From assembly GCA_933228895.1 (NCBI GenBank), contig OW121858.1, positions 26,497,859-26,561,858 of the forward strand: a stretch of DNA of 64,000 nt, given 5' to 3'. Shown in pieces: positions 53,145 through 63,851 of the stretch. The translations under genes and the position numbers were made by a program. The notes beneath the pieces were generated by a model. The model worked only from the letters and a program-made list of their open reading frames with translations. It made no database searches and was not told where the DNA came from. Source of the stretch: Platycnemis pennipes. Its lineage: Eukaryota > Arthropoda > Insecta > Odonata > Platycnemididae. Within the stretch, counting starts at the first letter, position 1, and each line of letters opens with the position of its first letter.

Positions 53145-54225
53145 TGGGTTAGTGTTTCCTACCAAATACAATATATATTTTCAGCAGGGCTAAATCTCTC
53201 GGGCAGTGGGTCAGGAAGTAGGTAAATCAGTAGTGTGCCTGAATGTGAGAATTGAGAGATGATAAGAAAAAGCACCTGTACCAAGTGGTTTGAAAAGAAA
53301 ATCTCCAGTGGAACGTCAATAGAAGGAATGACGGAAATAAATATTAAAGTGTAAATTGTTGTCATAGGTAGCCAAATTGACAATTTAGAAGTATTAATCA
53401 TTGTCCTCATCACTGCATTGCCTGAAAATATATATTCCCTCGCAGATTCCTATAAAGTCAGAGGATACCGCTGTTAAGGATACAGTGCACTACAGTTCAT
53501 ACAAGGATACTGACAATGATGTCAATGATCACCCCATTTCAGCAGTTCTCAATGTTGAGTCTAAGGTGAGTAGATAATCAAGTTATCCAACTTTAACCTA
53601 ATTTTAACAACAGCTGTTATGAACGTAGCCTGTCTTGACCGATGTTCATTTTGCAATATTTACTCAGTATTTGTTCCCTGGAAGGCAAAAGAAACCCCCA
53701 ATGAAATTCAATACCCTAGTTGATAATTGCTTTTTTTTCTTCGTTGAGATGTCATCTTTCAACTGTATTCTGTATACTTTTGATTTCATCATGTATTTTA
53801 GTGAATTCCTTTTATGTTTGGTAGCTCAAACACTCAAATTTATATTAATGTTTATGTCGTACTTCAATTATCTCACTTCTTACCTGAGTAATTGCAAGTA
53901 ATTTATTTGTACTTTAACTGTACATGAAGTACACCTTGACTTCCGTTTGTGGAGCAAACACATGATTTTTTCCCAATAATTCTTTCCTTCCTCTCCATTT
54001 ATTTATCTCTCACTAAGCATCTACAATAGAAAACTACTGACAGTCAGAACTCGTCACGTGAACCCATCCACACACTTTCCATCTCTCATCACACTGCCCC
54101 CTCCTTATGGCTGTTTAGTCCTGGAGCGGTCTACGATTCATTTTCTGTTGCCAATCTCGTCAATCCATACCACAATATGACAATAAGGCCCTTGATGACA
54201 TGTAAGAACAAAAATAGCAGTCGAT
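53145..54225 (+). repeat. Parent copy of the inverted duplicate at 10006-13625
   Basis: This covers the last part of intron 4, exon 5 and the start of intron 5. Its reverse complement is present at 10006-13625, with the same order of blocks and one large insertion there. Because this copy is uninterrupted, it serves as the empty site for the CCCA-type element. Confidence 0.85.
53446..53565 (+). CDS. ZAD-ZNF gene 3, exon 5 (acidic)
   Basis: A 120-base phase-0 exon lies between CCCTCGCAG and GTGAGT. It starts IPIKSEDTAVKDTVHYSSY and ends SAVLNVESK. It has a close homologue, still open, at 13329-13207 on the minus strand. It shares the IPxKSE(E)D opening with exon 3. It carries no domain that I recognise; probably a disordered acidic spacer. 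Confidence 0.78.
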
Positions 54226-55299
54226 GGTTTTCTCATTGGGCTTGATTCATCATGGATCTGAATCCTGGTATCATCTAAAATCATTTCCAACCTTCAATTG
54301 ATAAAAACTTTCGTGGTCCATGTGTCTAAGTGATGTGGTTTTTTTGGTCTGCTCCACGTTTCCATAGTTTTCCACTTACGTATCCCTTCTGCTGCTGGAG
54401 GCTTCTTCAGGGTAGAATTGGGGGTGAATTTGAAGTTCATGATAAAAGGTCAGGTATGCCAATAATGTTAATTCATGCGGTGAAAATGATGTTCATATTT
54501 AATAGACTGATATCCCAATAATGTTATCTCTTGTGGTGAACAATATGTTCATATTTAATTTGTCGTGCATGCATCTCGCCAGCTGGAGGTAAAAATGTAA
54601 CTTTTTGCTGTGCAATCTGTGGTTATGAACTAAAAATAGGTTTCCTTTGTTCTAAAGAACAGGGACGTCATCTGGTCACTTTCCTTTGAGTGATTGCTTC
54701 ATAGTAAGATTTTTGTAGCAGAGTAAATACCACCGTATCCATATGGCTATGCTGAGAGGTTACGGGGTCATTTCACGCAAGTTGCCAAATCCAATTGTTT
54801 CATCAGGGTTACCGGATTTTAAGTATTTTTATCTGTGGTTAATGTGTTTAAATAAATAACTAAAGGTACTTACTTATTTATGTATTGGTTTCTCATTTTT
54901 CCTCCATGAATCTGAAAGTTCGAGATATCTTAGAAATTTTGCAGGATGACACTAGTACAATGCCTTTATATCAAGCATCCAGAAATGAGGAGAATTTTGG
55001 GCTAAGAATTTGGTGATATAGATACAGGTGGATTTGCTGATAATCTCTCAGGCCGTCCTTTTAGGGCTCTCGCTTCATTCCAGTTTGCAAAATTGGCCGA
55101 ATAAAAAGAGGAATATGACCCAGACAACATTTCTGGTGTTGCAAACTCCGAAGTGTTAGATTATGAGCATGAAACTTGGCAAAAAGGAAAAAAAAGCTAA
55201 ACTCTCATTTCAATAGAGAAAAATTTGCAACCATGAAAATGAGTAAGGAACAAAGACACTGAAAAAGCACAAAAAGACACAATTGCACAGAAACCATAT
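54226..55299 (+). other. Gene 3 intron 5, part without recognised elements
   Basis: AT-rich with short random frames. Confidence 0.5.
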
Positions 55300-55760
55300 C
55301 TCACATTGAAAAGTACAACTTCAGAATGGATGGAAGTGACTTGATGGGCCAAAACATTGCTATCCACGGTGCCGAAAAATGGTGGTGGCCGTTATTTGTT
55401 TTGGCTGCTTGGTGTTTCCCAAGGCTTGTATATGAGGAGGCAGAAATTAGCCAAAAATTGAAGTTCCAATTACCATTGTGCAGACTCACTTTGTGTGATA
55501 TAAAACAGAATGTCAGGGACCTGGTCCTAGTTTGACGTTTGGCGATTCCACTCACAGTCCTCCATTTTGACTGTTTGGATCACTTCGTTGCCCAGAAAAT
55601 GAACAACGGGAGGTTACCATCTGCTGCTTCCTTGGACTCTGCATTCCGTGCTTCAAAGTTACCATATAAATTAAAGCAAAATTGCTGTGCAAAAACTTGG
55701 GAAATGCTTTTCTTAATGTGTTTTTAAATGAAAACTTCGATTTTCTGGCATTAGACATAT
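55300..55760 (+). pseudogene. piggyBac transposase, C-terminal part
   Basis: The frame reads HIEKYNFRMDGSDLMGQNIA, then GAEKWWWPLFVLAAW, then KLKFQLPLCRLTLC and a stop at 55533-55535. A DHFVAQKMNNGR piece follows in another frame. The YNxxMGGVDLxDQ and RGKKWWWPLF landmarks mark the last catalytic stretch and C-terminus of piggyBac transposases. This piece supplies what the minus-strand relic at 49740-50760 lacks, in the opposite orientation. Confidence 0.75.
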
Positions 55761-57179
55761 ATTTCACTTTTACAGGCCATTTTACTAAAAGTGCCTAAAT
55801 ATTAGGCCAGCACTAAGACTGACTTTTTCGATGTGTTTTATTGCTCAATTTCCTGAAGTTTTTGTAGTGAGATGTACCCAAGTTAATTACTACTTTTTCA
55901 AACCAACAAGCTTATATGTGATAATAAGATGATGCCAAAGGTCTAGGCCTATGTCTCTTCTTAGAAATTGGCCTATTTCTAAGGCCTGTACTGAGACATA
56001 GTTCCTATAAATATACTGTTCTTATTGTATTTAAAGTAGCTCAGTGGAAGACTTATTTTGTGTACGTTCAGTTTTGCAAAATGTTCCATCAAATTTAGGC
56101 ATATGAGTCAAATGTTATCTTACCACTGTCCTGGTAACAAAAGAAGAACGGTCTTATTATTTTGCCATAAGATTCAGTTATTGAAGAAATTAAAGATTTG
56201 TATGGAAACTTTAATGTTTTACATATCTCTAAATACCAAACTATTTTTGCACAGATCTTTCATAATTTTTTAAGACATACATCTGCAAATTGCAGCATGC
56301 GAGATATTGACCCCATTACCACCCAGGGTAGCCAAGTGGCTACGGATCATTCTGTGGAAACGACTTTATATATCACCAATATATTTTTCATCAGTACTTT
56401 AGGTGACCATGTGAGTAAAATACCAAAAAATCTTCAACATCGCAAACAAAAATATTTCTGGGTGGAAATGGGTTAATCATGCTTTAATATGTTTTCGTAA
56501 TTGTATGACCATGTTCTGCTGATTGAGTTGTTTTAAATATGGTATTAAGTAGTTTGCTTTACCCCTGAATCCTGAGTCAATACCCTTATGTATTTTTTGT
56601 ATGTGTTTACCTTGCTGTGCAGGAAATATATGCACCAAAATTAAGTAACAAGAAGTTGAAAACAATCGCAGGAAATTCGACTCAGTATATTTTTTATGCA
56701 TTCACTCCTTAGGATGGCATTTAAATTGTTTTCAGCATCATGCCTTTAAATAGCTTCTTTTACAAACAGCAGAATATGGTAATCCTTGAGATGCCGGATT
56801 TAAAAATACTGACTGATAAGAACATGAAATGCACAATGCAAACTCGTGTATTCTATTTGGACGCATGAACTTGTGTACAAAATGGGCCTACATGAACTAT
56901 TTGCTAATGAAAGGTGAACAATTAATTAGTGATGGACGGATCCAGATTTTTTTCAGATCCAGAACTGGATACTTGCCTTGGTTTTGGATCTTTGTCTTGG
57001 ATCGGTATACCGATCCAAGGCAAAGATTCAGCATCTGAAACTATAGTTTCAGATGCTGGATTCTGATTTTAATTCTTTTTATGATCCTAGATTTTTAATA
57101 TACATACAGAAAAACACCAACAATAGTATTTCCTAAAAACAAGTAAATTTAATGTAGAAAAAATCAAGTTTCTATCATC
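55761..57179 (+). other. Gene 3 intron 5, nothing recognised
   Basis: AT-rich. Near 56990-57060 the words GATCCAAGGCAAAGATTC and TTTCAGATGCTG / CAGCATCTGAAA form a small inverted repeat. No gene. Confidence 0.45.
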
Positions 57180-57410
57180 TGTGTGGATAATATTTTCGTG
57201 GATCAAGATTTAGGGATATACACTAATTGCCAGCAGAAAAAATTCACCTGGACCGGGAATCAAACGACAGACCTTTGGCTTTCCGGGCCACTGCACAGAC
57301 CACTACACTACACAGGATCCTTAATTCTTATTGCAATTTTACCAAGGTTCAAGGTACTAAATTTTTAGCCTAGTGGTCCATCAAGGATGACAAGGTGAGG
57401 GAGAAATTAT
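57180..57410 (-). mobile_element. tRNA-derived SINE, family 1 (antisense copy)
   Basis: Read on the minus strand it has the same order as the copy at 15750-16020: GATGGACC..AGTACCTTGAACC, the box A-like TAGTGTAGTGG, the box B-like GTTTGATTCCC and a GTCCAGGTGAA junction. There are many substitutions between the copies, so both are old. Confidence 0.7.
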
Positions 57411-57572
57411 GTGCCAATCGCTGAGAACCAATGTGCATTGAAGCAGAAGAGAGTGACGGTAACTATGCTGTCAATATGAAAACAACTACACGAATTGCTC
57501 CAAAAAAATTTGCATTCAAATAAAAAGAAAGTAGTTGACGGTGTCTGGCTTGACTACGTGGAATTCCTTCAC

Positions 57573-57740
57573 GATGAGGGTAAGGATACAATGCACTTCC
57601 TCAAAATGTATAATTTATTTACTCGCGACCATGGTTTCGATGCTTAGCATCACTTGGAGATGATGCTAAGCATCGAAACCATGGTCGTGAGTGAATAAAT
57701 AATATATTTTGTAAAAGTGCATTGTTTCCTTACACTCATT
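57573..57740. repeat. Palindrome with about 80-base arms (Penelope-tail-like)
   Basis: The inner 38 bases (57615-57652 and 57661-57698) are complementary with two mismatches around an 8-base loop. Weaker complementarity continues outward to about 57573 and 57740 (GTAAGGATACAATGCACTT against its inverse). The ATGCTAAGCATCGAAACCATGGTCG core resembles Penelope-like tails and suggests two inverted partial copies. Confidence 0.85.
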
Positions 57741-58429
57741 AAAAAGAAAGTAGTCATAATTGCATTTAAGCTGACATGCAGCAGAAGCAGAAAACACCAC
57801 TTCTGTACGTGATGCTAACCCATGAGTAATAATGGATTTATATATAAGTCGCTTGAAACATTTAATACAATCCATCATATTCCACTTGAATGGTGCATTT
57901 GTCATCAACGATTTGTGAAGAGGGTCTAACACCGTTGACCTTTGTGGCTAAAATTTAGAAATATGCTTTACTATGCCAAAAATTCCTTCACATCCGATGC
58001 ATTACCCAACCATAGCACTAATTTTACTGCTTCTCACCTGACAAGGGTAAGAAATACTCGATTTTAATATGGACACATACCTAAGGATTTTTTTCGGATT
58101 TATGATAAAGCCCAATTCATTGATAGCCTGATGAAAACTTCATCACAATTAGTATATAAGGCTCTTCTTACCATTTTTCAGTGACAGTCAATTTAAATGA
58201 GGTACGAATATCTTATGTGTTATCAATATAAAATTGTATTAGCACATAGCTTTTATCCATCCCCTCCTCATATATCCACGAAAAGTGGCCTTTTTGAAAA
58301 AGCTTACGTCTTACTGCATGTGCAATATTGCAAGTATTTTCGTAATTATCCCGGTTGTTAATATTGATTGTCGCAATGCACCCTTGAGAAAGCTTTTGCA
58401 CAACAAGATGATGGAAGGAGATTTTAAAA

Positions 58430-58639
58430 GGTGGTAATATCAGATACTGTAGCTACGTATATGAAATATCTCAGATTTCCCTCAGATATGTCTCTGAGAC
58501 GATTCAGATAGATACACATGACACCAATGCAGTGGTCTCGTGAGTACCTCTCAGAGATGTATCTGACAAGATGTACCGAGACGTCAGCGTCTAAAGAGAC
58601 GTCAATGAGACATCTGTGAGACATTAGTTGTTATGTGGG
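58430..58639. repeat. TCTCAGAGA-rich repeat, fragment of the CCCACATA element family a
   Basis: Many GAGAC, TCTCAGAGATGT and GAGACATCTG words are followed by a right terminus TTATGTGGG (58631-58639), matching the right end of the element at 10610-13189. No left terminus is visible nearby, so it is truncated. Confidence 0.7.
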
Positions 58640-59218
58640 TTGTGCACATCAGTGTACTAATCAGATTATAAACGTTATATTATCAAAAATAAGAATAACA
58701 CGACCGCCCTCATTATGACGTTCTGTGATCAACCCCCAGATATCTAAACTACACTATATGTGAATTCTAGAATGAGAAAATTAGTAGTCAATTTCATAAA
58801 ATGCTCTTGAAGATGTAAATCATATCCTGGATGCCTTTTATCTTCGTTTAGACATAAAATTTCTCAGATGTAAGTAGAGTTATTGTTGTAGACACGCATA
58901 ATGAATATATGTATATTTAGTAAACTTATATATTTTTTTCTTATCATCGTTGAAAACTTGGCAATCAGCCTTGAAAATCTTACAATGAACTATAATTTTT
59001 TTTTCCAATTTTGTTGGACACCCTATTTCAAATTGATTTGTATCTTTCTATGACGTGTGGTGTAGGAATTTTATTGTTCTTTTTTCACTTCCCCATTGTT
59101 TTTATTTCAAATGCCACGATCTGTGGTTCCAAGTGAGGTCACATTATATTATTATCTGATATTCATTATGAATCAAGCAGGGTTTACGTGAAGGTGTTTA
59201 TTCTGTTTCTCATTTAAG

Positions 59219-59303
59219 GTGCGTGATGTGAGCACCCATCGTATGGATGTTGAGTCTTCTGGAAATGAGCAGGATGATGCTGGAAATGGAGTTGTTGAGA
59301 AAG
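59219..59303 (+). CDS. ZAD-ZNF gene 3, 85-base linker exon
   Basis: Phase 0 in and phase 1 out, between CATTTAAG and GTAAGC. It starts VRDVSTHRMDVESSGNEQD and ends GVVEK. It corresponds to the gene 1 exon at 6193 and the gene 2 exon at 25917, but its first codon is GTG where they have ATG, so here it can only be internal. It joins to the finger exon through a GGT glycine codon. Confidence 0.85.
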
Positions 59304-60551
59304 GTAAGCTTTGAGTAAAAAATGGTGCAGTCACAGAGACATTGGTGTTTTTAGGGGGCTCTTGTATAGATAGATAGATTGTATATTTTAATTTTGGTGG
59401 AGCTCCTCTCAAAGAGACCATGAGCACCTTAGACATTTTGATCCATTGTGTCAGTCATCCTTCTGGTCAATCACCCGTAGAGATCAACTGTCTTTCAGAT
59501 AGCCAAAGTTCCCTTCTGGGGATTTGCCTAAATCCCCTGGGCTGTGTGAATGTCTTACCTAGGCAACCTGAGTTGTCAGCTTGTCTAATTTTAAAAATGT
59601 TAAATTAAGGATCTTGTCCTAGAATTGAAATTTAATGTAGACTTGATTGTCAAAGGCAGCCTTGTAAAGCTTGAAATGAAAAAATCTCAAAATCTGAAAA
59701 TCAAAAAACACTGTGGAATTCGTAAGTAAAAAGTTTTACTCAAGTGTTTCAAGAATTAGATGTGGAAAGGGGGTTTAAGTCAAGGGTTGAGAGGGATATG
59801 AGTCAAGGAGTCTCAGTAAAGATGATAATAGTCTATTGTCAGCCTCAGAGGCTTAGATAAAGGGGGTGAGGGAGTCTGAACAACAAATACTTATATAAAA
59901 TAAGGATGTTAATGAATCAATAATAACTCTGTAAATCTATATTATAGCTAATTCAATATTATGCAACAGCAAGGTGTCATACGATAGTTTAAAGATGATC
60001 AATTATGGTTATGTGGACAACAATAGTAGTAACACTCCAACAGAATTCAATTATACTAAAATATATTCTTATACTTCATTGAGGACTGAACCCCCCTTTT
60101 CAGAGAAAACAAAGCTATTCCCCTGGTCAGCCTAAAAAGTATTGAGTAAAGGAGAATAGGGAGAGTGCGATGGAAAGATGTGTTGGTGAATGAGGATTTT
60201 TTGAAATATGTTGGGGTTGAAGGAAACTTGGCACAGAGCAATGTTTGTGGATGGAACATTAAAATAGTAGTCAGTTCAATGCTGCATGTCATTGCTGAAG
60301 TTAGAAATTATTGTAAGTGAGAATAAGGAGGAAATGAAAAGGTGTTATAGGTTGCATGAAAATATTGGAAATATGCCCATGAAAAGAGAGGACTATGATA
60401 AAATAGGAATTAAATGTTATTTAGACTACGACAATCCCTTATTACCTGAAAAGCAAATCAAACGCTGGTTAGATTACCTTTTAGCATAGAACAACACTTC
60501 TGTTTGTGTAAAGAGATTCTATGCATCCGTTTACTCACAAACATTTTCTAG
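59304..60551 (+). other. Gene 3 last intron
   Basis: Homologous to gene 1 intron 6278-7377. It contains no separate gene. An open frame at 60286-60489 is intronic and has no recognised homology. Confidence 0.6.
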
Positions 60552-62341
60552 GTCAAGAAGCTGTCTCCGAGCAAGATGCTGTGTGCAGTATGGCACCTCA
60601 TACTGTCGTGGCGGAAGAGTCAGCCACAGTTTCAAATCCTGCTAGTTCATCTGTAGGGACGAATGTTTCGAGGAGGCGAACTGAAACTGCAAGGAGAGGA
60701 TCGGATCGAGGCAGGAGTAAAGATCGGGATGATAGCAGTTCATGTTTTGGTGGGCGAAAAAAGAGGGAGAAATTCATTTGTGTGGAATGTGGGGCTTCGT
60801 TCTTCTCCAAGCTGACCCTGTCGACCCACATCAGGGCTCACCAGAGCAGGAAAGAGGACACTTGTACTGCTAACGGAGGAAGACAGGGTCAAGAGAATGA
60901 GCATGACACCAACTTTCGCCGCCCCAATCGTGAAGAGGTGTTCGGCACCTGTTCTTACTTGGCCCGTAATGGGTTCATCTGCGATCATTGCGGGAAGGCT
61001 TGCTCTCGGAAGGCCCAACTGATAAGTCACATATGTTCCGTCCACCTTAAGGTATGTGTGGTGGAGAGCACGGCCCCAAGAAAGACATCTGGCAGCGAAA
61101 AAAGCCCCCGTATATTCAACAAAAAATCCAAGGAGATGAGGGAGAAGACGTTCATTTGTGATTGCTGCTGTAAGGTATACATCTCGAAGCAAGCTCTCAT
61201 CATACACATCAACTCGGCCCACCTGGGTCTGAAGCCCTTCCATTGCAACATATGTTCCCAGAGCTTCGCAAGAAAGCACGATCTAAAGAAGCACGTAATC
61301 GCAGTACACATTGGGGAGAGGTGTTTCAGATGTGAGGAATGCAGTTGGGCTTCCAAGACTGCCAGTGACCTGAAAACTCACATGCTGACGCACTTGGAGA
61401 AGCGCCCTTTCCCTTGCACCCTCTGCCCGAGATCATTCCTGCTGAAGCGCCACCTCAGGTCTCACATGGAGTCTCACAGTGGACGAAATCACACATGTGA
61501 GGTGTGTGGGAAACATTTCAAGGAGAAGGTTCAACTTAAAAATCACATACGGATACACTCACAGGAGAGATTCTTCAAGTGTGGCCAGTGTTCGAAAGCT
61601 TTCAAAAAAAATTCAGATCTCAAAATGCATTTGCTGGTGCATTCACGCCGGCGCAAGTATTCTTGTGGACTGTGCGGGAAAAAGTTCACCCATAGTGGGA
61701 ACCTGAGAAATCACATGAGGTCCCATGACCGAAAGAGGTCGTTTGAATGTGAGGTGTGCAGCAAAATGTTCTCATGGAATTATACTCTGAGAAGACACAT
61801 GAGGACACACGACGGGAAGAGGCCGTTTGCGTGTGTGGTGTGCCACAAGAAGTTCTCCCGGAGTGAAACCCTGAGCAGTCACATGAGGATCCATGACGGA
61901 ATGAGGCCGTATGAGTGTCAGCTGTGCCACAAGAAGTTCTCCCTGAGTGGGACTCTGAGAAGTCACATGAGGACCCATGATGGAATGAAGCCGTTTGAGT
62001 GTGTGGTGTGCCACAAGAAGTTCTCCCAGGGTGGGACCCTGAGCAGTCACATGAGGACCCATGACGGAAAGAGGCCTTTTGAGTGTGAGGAGTGCAACAA
62101 AAAGTTCTCCCGCAAAACAATTCTGAGTGATCACATGAGGACCCATGACGGAAGGAGGCCTTTTGAATGTGGGGTGTGCAACAAAACGTTCTCCCACAGA
62201 ACGACCCTGAGGAATCACATGAGGACCCATGACGGAAAGAGGCCTTTTGAGTGTGAGTTGTGCAACAAAAAGTTCTCCCGCAAAACAACTCTGAGGAATC
62301 ACATGAGGACCCATGATGGAATGAGGCCGTTTGCCGTTTGA
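60552..62341 (+). CDS. ZAD-ZNF gene 3, finger exon: 16 C2H2 fingers, truncated by a 7-base duplication
   Basis: It begins after an ATTTTCTAG acceptor (GQEAVSEQDAVCSM..) in phase with the linker exon. Sixteen fingers follow: nine diverse ones (CVEC, CDHC, CDCC, CNIC, CEEC, CTLC, CEVC, CGQC, CGLC), then a CEVC finger and six HKKF/NKKF-type fingers with HDGxRPF linkers. Fingers 3 to 8 match gene 2 one by one. At 62326-62341 the sequence CCGTTTG is tandemly duplicated, shifting the frame and stopping translation at TGA within two codons. Without the duplication the frame would continue through three more fingers (62342-62600). The full gene 3 protein is about 849 residues as it stands. Expected to be a nuclear DNA-binding regulator. 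Confidence 0.9.
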
Positions 62342-62600
62342 GTGTGTGGTGTGCCACAGGAAGTTCTCCCAGGGTGGGACCCTGAGCAGTCACATGAGGA
62401 CCCATGACGGAATGAGGCCGTATGAGTGTCAGCTGTGCCACAAGAAGTTCATCCTGAATGGGACCCTGAGAAGACACATGAGGACCCATGATGGAATGAG
62501 GCCTTTTGGGTGTGAGCTGTGTCACAAAAAGTTCTCCCAGAGTGGGAGCCTAAGGAAGCACATGGATCAGCATAAAGAGAGAAGCCACAAATGTCAGTAA
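62342..62600 (+). pseudogene. Out-of-frame continuation of gene 3: three more C2H2 fingers
   Basis: Three well-formed fingers follow in the +1 frame: CVVCHRKFSQGGTLSSH, CQLCHKKFILNGTLRRH and CELCHKKFSQSGSLRKH. The frame then reads HKERSHKCQ and a stop at 62598-62600. All zinc residues are intact, so the frameshift is likely recent. Confidence 0.88.
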
Positions 62601-62830
62601 GGTCGCAAATTGTAGAAGACCAAGTCGGACGTCAGGAGGCACGTGGAAAGGCACAGCTAGAAAAAGGCATTCAGCTGTGAGTAGTTCTCGAAGACGTTCC
62701 GATCTAAGTACGCTCTAAGGAAACCGGTCGCTGCACAAATTGGAAAGAGGTCATAAGTCACGGGTATGTACTAGGGAGTTTGTGACAGAGGACAATCTGA
62801 AAGTACACCGCAAGTACTTAGACAAGAAGA
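62601..62830 (+). pseudogene. Eroded C-terminal fingers of gene 3
   Basis: After the stop, translation in the same frame still shows KTKSDVRRHVERHS, then KKAFSCE and FSKTFRSKYALRK, with stops between. It corresponds to the CPQC / CDEC / CSVC fingers that close gene 2 (SHECPQCHKFFKTEREMKWH). The C-terminal module was therefore lost earlier than the 7-base duplication. Confidence 0.65.
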
Positions 62831-63538
62831 TGTAAGTTTTTTGTGTCGTTGAGAGTAGATTGACCACGGTGGAAAAGAACTGACGTAAGAAGCACGTGAA
62901 GAGCGCTCACGGAAGTTGAATGGTGTGGATGGAGTGGTAGTATAAGAGGAGATAAAATGTGTAAAAATACTGAAACGATTCTATCCGTTTTACGGAGGTG
63001 AACTGAGTGGCATCCATAAATTTCGTCGTGCAAATCGAGAGTATATTGGGTGGACTGGCTGTCATGTTCGATTATTGACACAGACGGGGAGTCAAACCTT
63101 ATGTAATATTGAAGAAATACAATTAAAGAATCCAAATAATGAATTCACTGTTTGTTATTATAATGGTAAAAGTAATAAAATTTTGAGGAGTAAATAATAT
63201 CCGTTTAAATTCTACTCTATCATTTAAAGAAACCATTTTTGCACTAGGTGTTCAGTACTCTGGAAAACCGGGAATTCTCAGCAAATTTTATTTATTGGAA
63301 ATATCAAGGAAATATCTAGTTGAATCTGGAATTTTCACTGTTGTCAATGCGTAAAACAGCAATGGAAATAATACGCCATTTTTGGCAAGTTGCATTGTCA
63401 AATTTCCCATATGTTGTCGTTTTTTGCATTCCTGTAACCACTGAGAGTAGGTACAATGTTTTCTATATATACTGTCTGGTCACAGTAAATAAATCAGCAG
63501 CGTAAAGCCTTTTTAGTCCCGTACCGTGTATATGATAT
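62831..63538. other. Intergenic, nothing recognised
   Basis: AT-rich with short random frames. ATTAAAG/AATAAA-like words near 63120-63180 could serve gene 3 polyadenylation. Confidence 0.4.
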
Positions 63539-63539
63539 T

Positions 63540-63851
63540 TGTTCTTGGATCTTCATATCGGGAAAAATCTCCAGGATTCTAAAAGAGATTCGGAATCGAA
63601 ACCATCCATCGACAACATGGTGAAAATCTTTGGAACAATGCTAATCGCCGCAGGGGATTTTATTGGTGTCAGTAAACCCTCTGCTTGCCTCATTATCAAA
63701 AGAGTGACCTGTGTAATTGCCAGGCTGGGCAGGAATTTTCTGAAAATACCAACGGGGGAGGATGATATAAGGAGGGCCCAGCTGCAATTGCGAGATTCCC
63801 CAGAATTTTGGCTGCAATAGATTGTACTCATGTGAAAATTCAGGCACCAGG
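63540..63851 (+). pseudogene. HARBI1-like Harbinger nuclease exon, frameshifted
   Basis: The frame reads GDFIGVSKPSACLIIKRVTC, then VIARLGRNFLKIPTGEDDIR. A one-base shift near 63795 then leads to ARFPRILAAIDCTHVKIQAPG and a GTAAGT-type donor at about 63851. The GxxIGVSxxTxxRIIxRV..AIAxL segment followed by FPxxxxAIDCTHVxIxxP is diagnostic of PIF/Harbinger (HARBI1) nucleases; the aspartate of AIDCTH is the first catalytic residue. The remaining exons lie beyond the window. It could derive from the autonomous partner of the AGGCCG MITEs. Confidence 0.8.

Noticed and set aside
61686..62525. Minus-strand open frames across the gene 3 fingers
   Set aside because: The same antisense artefact of a repetitive coding array.
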